A model generated the notes under the pieces. That model saw nothing but the letters and a program-made list of their open reading frames with translations. It did not search any database and was not told the origin of the DNA. Below are positions 1-8,416 of a stretch of DNA of 22,677 nucleotides, piece after piece; within the stretch, counting starts at the first letter, position 1, and each line of letters begins with the position of its first letter. The stretch comes from an uncultured Ruminococcus sp. (lineage in GTDB: Bacteria; Bacillota; Clostridia; Oscillospirales; Ruminococcaceae): assembly GCA_947589205.1 (NCBI GenBank), contig CANQCJ010000008.1, positions 1 to 22,677 on the forward strand, read 5' to 3'. The translations under genes and the position numbers were made by a program.

Positions 1-669
1 GAGTATCGTCTGTCGATCGCGCGGGAAAATACCGATACGGATCACGACCTCGGCAGACTGCAATATAAGGATTCCGCGCTGAGAATAATTTCCAAGCTCG
101 ATTCCTCCGTCGAGCGGGAGATCTATGCGCGAAAGCTCGCCGAGGAGCTGGGGGTATCGTATACTTCTATCGCAGAGGAGATAAAAACGGGCGAAAGAAA
201 AGCCTTGAGGAGCGAAAAAAGCAGGGAAGCGTTAAAAGCGGTAAATTTTTCCTCGCGAAACGACAGGATAAACCGTCAGGCGGCGCAGTATCCCGGAGAA
301 GCCGCGGCGGAGGAAATGATAATCGCATATATTTACGACAATCCCGACCAATTTTCGACGATAAGAGAAAAGCTTCCGCCGGAAAAATTTGTGACCGACT
401 TTAACAGGCGGGTATACGAGTTTATTTCCGAGGTCGTTGGAGAAAATAATTCGGTAAGCATGAGTGAAATGAACGTCCGCTTCACGCCGGACGAGATAGG
501 CGCGGTGACGCGGATATTGGAACGCTGCAAGAACGACGGCATAACCTATGAATGCGCGATGGACTGCGTTGAAAGGCTTATAAGCTTCAAGCCGAAGCAG
601 GACGTATCAAAGCTTAACGATGATGATTTCAGAAGATACCGCGAGGAGCTTGCAAGGAAAAGGAAGTAA
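1..669 (+). CDS. dnaG: DNA primase DnaG, C-terminal part (5' end outside window)
   Basis: Primase makes the RNA primers for DNA replication. This is its C-terminal end, which in the family contacts the replicative helicase DnaB. The reading frame is open from base 1, so the gene starts upstream and the catalytic zinc-finger and TOPRIM domains are missing here. The visible 222 residues begin [12 protein letters not shown] and run through an [21 protein letters not shown] stretch typical of the DnaG linker before the helicase-binding domain. The helical C-terminal domain follows ([15 protein letters not shown], then [13 protein letters not shown]). A TTG at 205 could be mistaken for a start, but the upstream residues clearly belong to the same protein. 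The stop is at 667-669 and rpoD starts 41 bases later, the classic dnaG-rpoD order of the macromolecular synthesis operon. The identification rests on the family pattern plus this neighbour. Confidence 0.93.
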   Translation, partial: EYRLSIARENTDTDHDLGRLQYKDSALRIISKLDSSVEREIYARKLAEELGVSYTSIAEEIKTGERKALRSEKSREALKAVNFSSRNDRINRQAAQYPGEAAAEEMIIAYIYDNPDQFSTIREKLPPEKFVTDFNRRVYEFISEVVGENNSVSMSEMNVRFTPDEIGAVTRILERCKNDGITYECAMDCVERLISFKPKQDVSKLNDDDFRRYREELARKRK

Positions 670-710
670 CCGCCGTGAGTGCGGCTGTAATTATAAAAGG
701 AGAGATCGTG

Positions 711-1808
711 ATGGACAAGAAGAACATAATGGAAAACCTGCTCGAGCAGGGCAAGTCGAGCGGCAAGCTTACGACAAAGGATATAAACGACGCGCTTGAA
801 AAGATCGACTATGACGTAGAGCAGATAGACCAGTTTTACGAAAGCTGCGAGCAGTTTCATATCGACATTATAGACGATATCATGCCGGACGACGAGCTGG
901 TGCTGATGAATCCCGAGGACGATATTTCGCCGGACGAAATAGATATCGGCTTGTCGACAGACGGTATAGCGATAGACGACCCGGTGAAGATCTATCTTAA
1001 GGAGATCGGCAGAGTGCCGCTGCTGACTCCCGAGGAGGAGATACAGCTTGCCGAAAAAATGACGGGCGGCAACGAAGCCGAGGCGGTAAAAGCAAGACAG
1101 AGACTTGCCGAAGCGAATCTGCGCCTTGTAGTTTCCATCGCCAAAAAATATGTGGGCAGAGGAATGAGCTTTCTGGATCTTATCCAGGAGGGCAACATGG
1201 GGCTTATAAAAGCGGTTGAAAAATACGATTACACAAAGGGCTTTAAATTTTCCACATACGCCACATGGTGGATACGTCAGGCGATAACGAGAGCGATAGC
1301 CGATCAGGCGAGGACGATACGCATACCGGTGCATATGGTGGAAACCATCACAAAGGTCAAAAAGGCTTCGAGCCAGCTTCTGCATATGAACGGTCACGAT
1401 CCCTCGCCGGAGGATATAGCGCAGTATCTCGATATGCCGGTAGAGCGGGTAAGGGAGATAATGAGGATAGCGCAGGATCCCGTTTCGCTGGAAACGCCGA
1501 TAGGCGAGGAGGAGGATTCCCACCTCGGCGACTTTATCCCCGACGAGGACGCGCCCGCGCCGCAGGAGGCGGCTTCGCAGGTAGCGTTAAAGGAGCAGAT
1601 AAACCAGGTGCTCTCGACGCTTACCGAGCGGGAGGAAATGGTGCTTCGCCTGCGCTTCGGACTTATCGACGGACGCTCGCGCACGTTAGAGGAGGTCGGA
1701 CAGCAGTTTAAGGTCACCCGCGAGAGGATAAGACAGATAGAAGCTAAAGCCTTGAGAAAGCTTCGTCACCCGAACAGATCAAACAAGGTAAGAGATTATC
1801 TTGACTAA
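711..1808 (+). CDS. rpoD: Primary sigma factor RpoD/SigA
   Basis: Housekeeping sigma-70 factor that directs RNA polymerase to TTGACA/TATAAT promoters. It has 365 residues from the ATG at 711. A GTG at 675 is in frame, but the ATG is better placed after AAAGGAGA (697-704), and family members begin MDKK-like. An acidic region 1.1 covers about residues 1-75 and region 1.2 about 88-120. Region 2 is at about 124-200, with [23 protein letters not shown] and [13 protein letters not shown], the core-binding and -10 recognition motifs. Region 3 runs about 205-280. Region 4 ends in [20 protein letters not shown], the -35 recognition helix. Length and motif order match Firmicutes SigA, which is shorter than the proteobacterial form because it lacks the large non-conserved insert. 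It follows dnaG closely with no terminator between, so the two are probably co-transcribed. Confidence 0.98.
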   Translation: MDKKNIMENLLEQGKSSGKLTTKDINDALEKIDYDVEQIDQFYESCEQFHIDIIDDIMPDDELVLMNPEDDISPDEIDIGLSTDGIAIDDPVKIYLKEIGRVPLLTPEEEIQLAEKMTGGNEAEAVKARQRLAEANLRLVVSIAKKYVGRGMSFLDLIQEGNMGLIKAVEKYDYTKGFKFSTYATWWIRQAITRAIADQARTIRIPVHMVETITKVKKASSQLLHMNGHDPSPEDIAQYLDMPVERVREIMRIAQDPVSLETPIGEEEDSHLGDFIPDEDAPAPQEAASQVALKEQINQVLSTLTEREEMVLRLRFGLIDGRSRTLEEVGQQFKVTRERIRQIEAKALRKLRHPNRSNKVRDYLD

Positions 1809-1856
1809 GTTTTTCAGCAAGCTAAAAAAATATTTTTAACAGGGAGCGATGAAAAT

Positions 1857-2270
1857 ATGTTCATAACGCTTGAAACGGATTACGCGGTAAGGATCGTTTC
1901 AGAGCTCAGCGAAGCATACCGAAGCGATAAAGACGCAAGGGTGCTCGGCGCGGCTGTCATTGCCGAAAGGACGAACGTAACGCTTCGCTTTTCGCTCAAA
2001 ATACTTCGCAAGCTCGTTGCCGCAGGCATTGTGAGATCCTACAAGGGCGCGCACGGCGGGTATGAGCTTACCCGAGATCCTGCCGAGATAACGCTGCGCG
2101 ATGTTGTGGAGGCTATAGAAGGTACATATTATTTTTCGAGGTGTCTTTCCCCCGACAGCGAGTGCAGCCGAGGAGAGATCTCCTCCTGCCGCTACCGCAG
2201 GGCGTTCGGCGAAATATCCGAAGCGGTAAGAGAAAAGCTCGGAGAGTATACCTTTGCCGACAACGGCTGA
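1857..2270 (+). CDS. Rrf2-family winged-helix transcriptional regulator
   Basis: Protein of 137 residues that opens MFITLETDYAVRIVSEL, the standard first helix of Rrf2/IscR regulators. A winged helix follows (IAERTNVTLRFSLKILRKLVAAGIV) and then the wing motif SYKGAHGGYELTRDPAEITLRDVVEAIEG. After that come three cysteines with spacing Cx6Cx7C (RCLSPDSECSRGEISSC), in the position where IscR and NsrR hold an iron-sulfur cluster (IscR spacing is about Cx5Cx5C). A cluster-based redox, NO or iron sensor is therefore plausible but not shown. AGGGAG at 1841-1846 sits 10 bases before the ATG. It lies 48 bases after rpoD with no visible terminator and 27 bases before the GH25-like gene. No isc or suf genes are nearby, so the target is unknown. 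Confidence 0.9.
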   Translation: MFITLETDYAVRIVSELSEAYRSDKDARVLGAAVIAERTNVTLRFSLKILRKLVAAGIVRSYKGAHGGYELTRDPAEITLRDVVEAIEGTYYFSRCLSPDSECSRGEISSCRYRRAFGEISEAVREKLGEYTFADNG

Positions 2271-2297
2271 CGGCGGTTTTCTAAAAACGGAGATGCT

Positions 2298-3293
2298 ATG
2301 AAGGATAAAGAAAAATTTCAGCTTAACAGCGATGTGCAAAAAAAGATAGACAACGAATATTATTACCCATACAAAAATACCCCGAAAAAGGTCAAGGTCA
2401 AGCCTAAGCCAAAGCCTGTGCCGAAGCCTGCGCCGAAGCCGCCTGTGCGGGCGGCAGCACCTGAACCGAAAGCCGCGGAGGTCTTTGCGGACAGCAGGGA
2501 GTTTGAGGAATTTGACCCGGAGGAGGAGGCAAAGCGCAAACGCCGCAGGAAAAAGCTGCATAAGCTCATGGCGGGTATAATCGTGTTCTGTCTGCTGCTG
2601 ACGCTTTTTGACGTGGCGTTTTTCTTCTACCGCGGACAGATCTGGTTCAACGAGCCGCGAAAGCGCGACTATCCGGTGCGCGGCGCGGTGGTGGATCAGG
2701 ACTTGGGCGAGATAAACTGGGAAATAATGTCCCGCCAGACGATAAGCTTTGCTTACATCAGGGCAACTCGCGGCAAGACGGGCGTCGACAAGCAGTTTGA
2801 GGACAACCGCGTCGGGATAATCCACACCGACCTGCTGTCGGGTTTTTACCACGAATTTGTGTTCGGCTCTGACGGCGAAAAGCAGGCGGAAAATTTTATA
2901 AAGCAGTGCGGCGATATGAGCGGACGGCTGAGACCTATGGTCAAGGTGGAAAAATATGGTATCTATAATTTTTTCATGAAAAACGCCGACGATACCGCGG
3001 AGGAGCTGCAAAAATTTCTCGACCGCGTTGAAGAGGAGTACGGCAGGCGGTGCATAATCATGTGCGACAGCGCTTGCTACAAAAAGTATATCCGCGATGA
3101 TTTTTCCAAATACACCCTCTGGACGGTAAACCATTTTTCCAAGCCCGATGAGGATCTCGATTGGGCGTTGTGGGAATTTAACCCGCGCGTGCGCACCGAG
3201 GGGTATTCAAACAGCAAAAAATACTTCTCGCTGACCGTTTACCGCAGGGAAAAGGATATCGAAAATTTCAAGAAAAATTTGCTTATGGATTAA
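2298..3293 (+). CDS. Membrane-anchored GH25 (lysozyme-like) domain protein, atypical active site
   Basis: Protein of 331 residues. Residues 1-88 are predicted cytoplasmic, with a Lys/Pro repeat run (about 31-49), an acidic patch and a basic cluster (KRKRRRKK, 79-86). One membrane segment follows at about 90-111. The outside part from about 117 to 325 follows the GH25 muramidase pattern: RGAVVDQDLGEINWEIM, FAYIRATRGKTGVDKQFEDN, SGFYHEF, QAENFI, VKVEKYG and LWEFNP. GH25 enzymes cleave the MurNAc-GlcNAc bond of peptidoglycan using a D-x-E pair. Here the expected pair reads K196-V-E198, so the Asp is a Lys while the Glu remains. Activity may be changed or lost, and a wall-binding role is possible. 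ATG follows CGGAG. A bidirectional terminator follows the stop directly. Confidence 0.8.
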   Translation: MKDKEKFQLNSDVQKKIDNEYYYPYKNTPKKVKVKPKPKPVPKPAPKPPVRAAAPEPKAAEVFADSREFEEFDPEEEAKRKRRRKKLHKLMAGIIVFCLLLTLFDVAFFFYRGQIWFNEPRKRDYPVRGAVVDQDLGEINWEIMSRQTISFAYIRATRGKTGVDKQFEDNRVGIIHTDLLSGFYHEFVFGSDGEKQAENFIKQCGDMSGRLRPMVKVEKYGIYNFFMKNADDTAEELQKFLDRVEEEYGRRCIIMCDSACYKKYIRDDFSKYTLWTVNHFSKPDEDLDWALWEFNPRVRTEGYSNSKKYFSLTVYRREKDIENFKKNLLMD

Positions 3294-3345
3294 AAAAAGG
3301 GCAGTCTCGGAGCATTTCCAAGACTGTCCTTTCAGTATATTTTTC
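3292..3345. terminator. Bidirectional intrinsic terminator between convergent genes
   Basis: Stem 3299-3307 (GGGCAGTCT) pairs with 3321-3329 (AGACTGTCC), nine pairs including one G-T, with two more G-C pairs near the loop. A T-rich tract follows on the + strand (3330-3344), and an A run at 3292-3298 gives a T run when read from the - strand. It can therefore end both the GH25-like gene and the lipoprotein gene that converge here. Confidence 0.85.
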
Positions 3346-5155
3346 AATCGTTTGAAGCATGGGGCAGCGATTTTTCGGGCGCCTTTATCAGCGAGCTGTC
3401 GGCAGTTTTTTCAAGCTTTTTAAAGGTATAGACCACAGGTGCGCTGTAAAAATCCGTTTGCATTGCTATCGGCTTGCCGTCCTTGAAATATACCTTATAA
3501 AGGTGAACATTGTTAGTCCATTCCTCGCATTGATATTTTACGCCGTCTATGGTCGCATAGTAAGCGTCAACAAAGCTCAGGTTATCCATATCCGGATCAA
3601 ACGGGGCGGGGATCGTACATTTATAATATTCATCTGCGGGGTAGGAGGTATAGCTTTCGCCGCTGTCCAATGACGAATATGCCGTGCCGTCAACAACTAT
3701 CTCTTCGATAAAGTACGGGTCGTTGTTGCTGTAAATGTCAAGATAGCTGTATATGTAATAATTTTTACCGTCATCGGTATATATTTCATGCTCGGTGCGT
3801 TCCTCCCCGACCATAAAGGCTTCGTATGAAAATTCTCTGTGCGATCTGAAATAGTCATGCCAATCGGAAACAAGGTGCGCGTTATCTATCTTATCGCCCT
3901 TTTCGACTCCGCCCGAAATATCGAACAGATCGTTGTCGTCCATATATTTTTGCGCCTGCTCGGGCATATCGCCAAACGTGTTGTTATCCCCCGCCTGACT
4001 TTTAGCCTGCTCTATGATCTGCTCTATAGTATCCTTATCGGACGCGGATAACGAACAAAGCATCAGTGCCGTGCCGTTCCACTCAGCGAAAAGCTCTCCT
4101 TGACTGTCAAACAGAAAATACAATTTATGACCGGTATCGGTATCTTTAAAGACCTCGCAGGTGTATTTATTTCCGTCTGCGGACACATCAAAGCCTTTGC
4201 AATAGTCAAAGCCGTTGGCGGCTGTTTGGAGCATAAATGAAACATCGTTATCGGGACAGCTTATTTCCTCCACACTGCACCATTTTCCGTCGATCCTTTC
4301 ATAAGAATACGTCATGGAATATTCATTTAAGAAAAGAAATTCATTGACCTCATCTTCTTTGGAAAAATTTTCGCCGTCAAGCGTTACGTCCGAGGAGCGG
4401 ATATAGCAGGCATATCCGTTGTTTGATGAAACAGCATTAACTATCCGGCAGACCGAGCGGGCGGTTTTTGACAGATAGATCTCCGTATTTTCGCTTACGT
4501 CCGAAACGGATAATTTTGCGACAGCCTTATTAAGCAGCTCGCCGTCTGTGTCTGCTTGGGATATTTCAAAGGAGCTTGTATCGAGCAGCACGCTGACAGC
4601 TGCGTAGGTGTTTATATCCTCCGCAAGCTCGTCCGCCGTGCTTTTATCAGGCTGAAAAAATTCGGCTGCGCCGTCCTCCGACAGCCATGCAAAGCTTGTG
4701 TCATAATAACAGCCGAGGACAAGCCTTTTGCCGCTGCTGTCGATAAAGCAGACCGAATCGGCGAAATCGAGGTCTGACGGAGCGTATGCCTTTTCCGAAG
4801 CTTGATAAGCTGCCAATGCCTCCGAATAAAGCACGGCTGCGGTATCGGCAGACAGACTGCATTTTATATCCTCCGCTTTTGGCGAAAAAGCGTCATTGTG
4901 CAGAATAAACGACGCGCCCGCGACCTCCTCCGCTTCTGGCAGCACAAGCGTGCTTTGCTCCTTAGCTTCAGAGGAGGTATCGCTGTCGGTCAGAGAGCTG
5001 CTTTCAGCCGCCGAATAGGTCACGCTTTCAGCCGTCGACGATTCATCATTTTTAGTTACCGATGAGGTTTCTTCGTTAATGCCTGAGATATTTGTACAGC
5101 CGCTCATCAGCATTGCAAAAGCGCATATCAAGGCGAGCTTTTTTGAAGCTTTCAT
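3344..5155 (-). CDS. Large secreted lipoprotein of unknown function
   Basis: Protein of 603 residues with a type II signal peptide (MKASKKLALICAFAMLMSGC, lipid Cys at 20), so it should be anchored to the outer face of the membrane. A Ser/Thr/Glu-rich linker runs to about residue 65. I do not recognise the family. Two later segments look like copies of one unit: about residue 325-360 (SADGNKYTCEVFKDTDTGHK then LYFLFDSQG) and about 535-575 (IDGVKYQCEEWTNNVHLYKV then YFKDGKPIAMQTD). Each is a beta-rich 'DG-KY-C-E ... K-YF--G' pattern preceded by a 'Y-Y..IDGK' strand, which resembles the repeated beta-sheet lipoproteins of Gram-positive bacteria. AAGGAGA precedes the ATG. It starts 40 bases after the malic enzyme stop with no promoter seen between, so it is probably read from that promoter. 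Confidence 0.85.
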   Translation of the reverse strand: MKASKKLALICAFAMLMSGCTNISGINEETSSVTKNDESSTAESVTYSAAESSSLTDSDTSSEAKEQSTLVLPEAEEVAGASFILHNDAFSPKAEDIKCSLSADTAAVLYSEALAAYQASEKAYAPSDLDFADSVCFIDSSGKRLVLGCYYDTSFAWLSEDGAAEFFQPDKSTADELAEDINTYAAVSVLLDTSSFEISQADTDGELLNKAVAKLSVSDVSENTEIYLSKTARSVCRIVNAVSSNNGYACYIRSSDVTLDGENFSKEDEVNEFLFLNEYSMTYSYERIDGKWCSVEEISCPDNDVSFMLQTAANGFDYCKGFDVSADGNKYTCEVFKDTDTGHKLYFLFDSQGELFAEWNGTALMLCSLSASDKDTIEQIIEQAKSQAGDNNTFGDMPEQAQKYMDDNDLFDISGGVEKGDKIDNAHLVSDWHDYFRSHREFSYEAFMVGEERTEHEIYTDDGKNYYIYSYLDIYSNNDPYFIEEIVVDGTAYSSLDSGESYTSYPADEYYKCTIPAPFDPDMDNLSFVDAYYATIDGVKYQCEEWTNNVHLYKVYFKDGKPIAMQTDFYSAPVVYTFKKLEKTADSSLIKAPEKSLPHASND

Positions 5156-5195
5156 GTTCGTCTCCTTTCAGGCTTTTATCGGCTTTGCTGCCGTA

Positions 5196-6368
5196 TCATA
5201 TCCTCGCGACACCCGAAGCTCTTGCGGCTTCGGCTACAGCCTTAGCAACTGCGGCGGCTACTCCTCTGTCGAGCGCGGAGGGGATAATATAGTCGGCGGT
5301 GAGCTGTTCGGCGGGTATGTAATTCGCGATAGCCTTTGCGGCGGCTATCTTCATCTCATCGTTGATGTCGCTTGCTCTTACATCGAGCGCGCCGCGGAAA
5401 ATTCCCGGAAAAGCGAGAACGTTGTTTATCTGGTTGGCAAAATCGCTCCTGCCCGTGCCGACGACGGCAGCTCCCGCAGCCTTTGCGATATCCGGCATTA
5501 TCTCGGGCGTCGGATTAGCCATAGCGAAAATTATCGGATCCTTCGCCATGCTCTTTACCATTTCTTCGGTAACGCAGCCCGGCGCGGAAACGCCGATAAA
5601 TACGTCCGCTCCCTTTATAACGTCCGCAAGAGAGCCTTTTCTGAGCTGACGGTTGGTTATTTTAGCCATTTCCTGCTTTTCGGCGTTAAGACCCTCGCGG
5701 CCCTCGTATATCGCGCCCTTTCTGTCGCAAAGCACCACATCGTTAAGTCCGAGAGCGATAAGCAGCTTTATGATCGCGATACCCGCAGCTCCCGCTCCGC
5801 TCGTTACAACTCTTATGCTGTCAAGCGTTTTTCCGGTGAGCTTGAGCGCGTTCATCATCGCCGCGAGCGTTACCACCGCAGTGCCGTGCTGGTCGTCGTG
5901 GAATATCGGAATGTCGCAGATCTCCTTTAGCCGTCTTTCGATCTCAAAACAGCGCGGCGCGGAGATATCCTCCAGGTTTATTCCGCCGAACGAGCCGGCG
6001 ATAAGGCTGACGGTCCTTACGATGTCGCCGACCTCCTTTGAGCGCACGCAGAGCGGTATAGCGTCAACGTCGCCGAACGCCTTGAACAGCGCGCATTTAC
6101 CCTCCATTACCGGCATACCCGCTTCCGGACCTATATCGCCGAGACCGAGGACCGCCGTGCCGTCGGTAATTACCGCGACAAGATTAGAGCGTCTTGTAAG
6201 CTCATAGCTTTTGCTTATGTCCTTTTGTATTTCAAGACAGGGCTGAGCGACGCCGGGGGTGTAAGCGAGCGACAGATCGTCCTTTGTTTCAAGCTCAACG
6301 CGGGTAACGACCTCTATCTTGCCCTTGACCCGTTCGTGAAGCTTTAAAGATTCCTTTGCATAGTCCAT
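5196..6368 (-). CDS. NAD(P)-dependent malic enzyme (oxaloacetate-decarboxylating malate dehydrogenase)
   Basis: Cytoplasmic enzyme that converts malate to pyruvate and CO2 while reducing NAD or NADP. Its 390 residues match the short bacterial form without the phosphotransacetylase fusion. Visible motifs are LSLAYTPGVAQPC near residue 33-45, EGKCALFKAFGDVDAIPLC (catalytic Lys and metal region), FHDDQHGTAVV (metal-binding Asp pair), the nucleotide-binding VVTSGAGAAGIAII, and FAMANPTPEIMPD. The start ATG at 6368 is preceded by AGGAAA and by a consensus promoter at 6409-6437. The next gene downstream is the lipoprotein, 40 bases away. The cofactor choice (NAD or NADP) cannot be told from the sequence. 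Confidence 0.95.
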   Translation of the reverse strand: MDYAKESLKLHERVKGKIEVVTRVELETKDDLSLAYTPGVAQPCLEIQKDISKSYELTRRSNLVAVITDGTAVLGLGDIGPEAGMPVMEGKCALFKAFGDVDAIPLCVRSKEVGDIVRTVSLIAGSFGGINLEDISAPRCFEIERRLKEICDIPIFHDDQHGTAVVTLAAMMNALKLTGKTLDSIRVVTSGAGAAGIAIIKLLIALGLNDVVLCDRKGAIYEGREGLNAEKQEMAKITNRQLRKGSLADVIKGADVFIGVSAPGCVTEEMVKSMAKDPIIFAMANPTPEIMPDIAKAAGAAVVGTGRSDFANQINNVLAFPGIFRGALDVRASDINDEMKIAAAKAIANYIPAEQLTADYIIPSALDRGVAAAVAKAVAEAARASGVARI

Positions 6369-6408
6369 TATTTTTAACCGTTTCCTTTCGTGTAAAATTT
6401 ACCTTTTT

Positions 6409-6437
6409 ATTATAGCACAAATTTCGCGCTCTGTCAA
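6409..6437 (-). promoter_or_regulatory. SigA promoter of the malic enzyme gene
   Basis: On the - strand TTGACA (6437-6432), a 17-base spacer and TATAAT (6414-6409), preceded by TGC, which makes an extended -10. Both hexamers are perfect. It sits between the GH5 gene's terminator and the malic enzyme start, giving a leader of about 35 bases. Confidence 0.9.
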
Positions 6438-6440
6438 ATG

Positions 6441-6476
6441 CAAAAAAATTTCCCCCGTTTTATTTTACGGGGGAAA
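6441..6476 (-). terminator. Intrinsic terminator of the GH5 gene
   Basis: Arms 6449-6458 and 6467-6476 form a 10-pair stem with a C5/G5 core and an 8-base loop. Reading the - strand, seven T follow (6448-6442). It lies 8 bases past the GH5 stop codon. Confidence 0.92.
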
Positions 6477-6483
6477 ATAATTA

Positions 6484-8358
6484 TCAGTCGTTTTTCTTCT
6501 TAGCAGCGGCTATCCCTGCGAGTAACACAGCGGCAAGTCCGAGACCTGCCGCGGCTGTGCCGGTGTTGGGCGAGGGTTCGCCCGCCTGAGCGGCAGATGA
6601 TGTCGTTGTAGAAGTCGCTGCGGCGGCTTTTGAAGAGCTTGAAGCGGCGCTCGATGAAGCCGCGCTTGAAGCCGTGCTCGACGAGCTGTCGTTATTTGAG
6701 CTTGAAACGCTGTCGGCAGCGGAGCTTGTGTCGGCAGTCTCGCGGGAGATCGTTACCTCCACCGTTCTGTTGGTGTAATTTCTGTCTCCGTAGACCGCTT
6801 CGGCGGTTACCGAGCCGGTTTCGGGGATAGTATAGCTCTCCTTCCAAGTCCAGCCGTCGGCAAGCGGGATATCGTCGGTCGTCTTGACAGAGCCGCCGAC
6901 CGTCATGGAAGAAGCGGGCGCGTCGGGCGGATCAGGATTTCTTTCCACGTTGACCTTTATCTGCTTGAACGCCGCAAGATATTCGTCGGTCGTTTCGCTG
7001 TATATCGTAATTGTGGCGTTGCCGGTGCCGGAAGCGTTTATAACGCCGTTTTCGTCAACGGTAACTACATTGGAGGTGGAAGAGAAATTGAGCTTTCCGC
7101 CGCTCAGCGAGCTTACGTCTAGAGCCTGCATCGGTTCATTGTAGATAACGCTTACCGTGTCGGGCGCGGTTATCTCGTTGGGCTTTTTAAGACCGTTGGC
7201 TATGACCTTCTGCATGGTCTGCTTGTAATCGGGATTTGTAAGCCGGCAGTCGTATCTGCTGTAGATAGAATCCTCTCTCTTATCGCTTTCGGAATAGTTG
7301 ATATCCCAGAGCACCGGGCAGATGCCTCTTGAATACATGGTATCAATTACCGCTTCGAGATATTCATAAGCGTCGCCCTCGGTCTTGGTCATAAGCTCCG
7401 TGCCGAAGCCGCATTCGCCCATAATTACCGGTATACCCTTATCTATGAAATTCGTCTTGACGATATCCATATTGTCATTAATAAGCTTATAATCGTTGAC
7501 CGAGCCCCAGCTTAAGGTGTTCTGGTGAGTGAAATTGAACGGGTCGTAGTAGTGCAGAGAGAGCGCGCAGCGGTTTTGCGGGTCGGTCGGCATTTTGTAG
7601 AGCGGGTCGCTCGTCATGGCGATGTTGGTGTTAAAGCCCGCGATGAGCAGATGCCTGTCGGCGTTACAGCCGCCGGAGGCTCTTACGGTATCGACAAAAA
7701 GCTGATTTATCCTGTTGCCGAGGTCGTAGGACTTTTCCTTTAATTCGCCCTCCGTGCCGCTGTACTGGTTCCAGAGACCAGCGTCAGCCCACACGCCAAG
7801 CTCCTCGTTGAGCGACTCGAACATAACTCTTTCGTCGACGTCCTTGAACGCTTCGCAAAGCTGTGTCCAGACCGACTTGTATTTTTTAAGTCCCTCTTCC
7901 TCGTTGAGCGGAATATTGTTGAGCCAGCCGCCGTCCCAGTGGATATTTACGATAACGTACAGGTCGGCGTCGAGCGCCCACTGCGTTACCTCCATAACTC
8001 TGTCTATGTAGGCTTGATCTATCGTGTAGTCCTCCGCCATCATGTTAGACCAGGCTACCGGTATTCTCAGAACGCCGAAGCCCTCCTCCTTATAGCCCTT
8101 TATCATGTCCTCGGTTATTACCGGGCTGCCCCAGGCGGTCTCGAAATTCTGCGGAGAGGAAGCGTCTATCCAGCTTCCGCAGGATTCAAACGTGTTTCCG
8201 AGATTTATTCCGATCCCCATATCCCTGACAAGCTCGGCGGTAGTCATTTCTGCGGGAGTTTTTTCCGCGCTGTCGGCATAAGCCGGAAAAGCCGCGAGCG
8301 TTCCTGCGGCAACAGCCGAAGCGGCAAGGACTGAGGTTATTTTTCTTATCGCTTTCAT
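6484..8358 (-). CDS. Secreted GH5 endoglucanase-like glycoside hydrolase with SPNTG-type C-terminus
   Basis: Protein of 624 residues. A signal peptide covers about 1-28 (ending AYA). The GH5 domain runs about 36-390: GIGINLGNTFE at 48-58, VLRIPVAW at 96-103, VNIHWDGGW, acid/base Glu185 in ESLNEELG, HYYDPF at 269-274, and nucleophile Glu315 in VIMGECGFG. It resembles cellulase/beta-glucanase subfamilies such as GH5_4, though the exact substrate (cellulose, xyloglucan, mannan) is not decided here. A Big_2-like Ig domain follows at about 400-472, then a second beta domain at about 483-540 and a Ser/Ala/Thr linker to about 590. The end is SPNTG (596-600), a hydrophobic segment (about 603-618) and KKKND, the layout of a sortase signal but with SPNTG in place of LPXTG. 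A strong AAGGAGG precedes the ATG. It has its own promoter and terminator. Confidence 0.93.
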   Translation of the reverse strand: MKAIRKITSVLAASAVAAGTLAAFPAYADSAEKTPAEMTTAELVRDMGIGINLGNTFESCGSWIDASSPQNFETAWGSPVITEDMIKGYKEEGFGVLRIPVAWSNMMAEDYTIDQAYIDRVMEVTQWALDADLYVIVNIHWDGGWLNNIPLNEEEGLKKYKSVWTQLCEAFKDVDERVMFESLNEELGVWADAGLWNQYSGTEGELKEKSYDLGNRINQLFVDTVRASGGCNADRHLLIAGFNTNIAMTSDPLYKMPTDPQNRCALSLHYYDPFNFTHQNTLSWGSVNDYKLINDNMDIVKTNFIDKGIPVIMGECGFGTELMTKTEGDAYEYLEAVIDTMYSRGICPVLWDINYSESDKREDSIYSRYDCRLTNPDYKQTMQKVIANGLKKPNEITAPDTVSVIYNEPMQALDVSSLSGGKLNFSSTSNVVTVDENGVINASGTGNATITIYSETTDEYLAAFKQIKVNVERNPDPPDAPASSMTVGGSVKTTDDIPLADGWTWKESYTIPETGSVTAEAVYGDRNYTNRTVEVTISRETADTSSAADSVSSSNNDSSSSTASSAASSSAASSSSKAAAATSTTTSSAAQAGEPSPNTGTAAAGLGLAAVLLAGIAAAKKKND

Positions 8359-8387
8359 TTTTTCAGCCTCCTTGAATTTATATCCGT

Positions 8388-8416
8388 ATTATAGCATACA
8401 TATTGAATTTTGTCAA
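8388..8416 (-). promoter_or_regulatory. SigA promoter of the GH5 gene
   Basis: On the - strand TTGACA (8416-8411), a 17-base spacer ending in TGC, and TATAAT (8393-8388): perfect hexamers with an extended -10. The -35 hexamer overlaps the stop codon (8415-8413) of the upstream GH59 gene. The leader to the GH5 ATG is about 22 bases and contains AAGGAGG. Confidence 0.9.

Noticed and set aside
1801..1840. TTGACT near the rpoD stop as a promoter for the Rrf2 gene
   Set aside because: No -10 with a reasonable match lies 16-18 bases downstream; the region is simply AT-rich.
1899..3134. Long open frame on the - strand opposite the Rrf2 and GH25 genes
   Set aside because: It spans two well-supported genes, has no ribosome site or domain pattern, and is low in plausibility as a protein.
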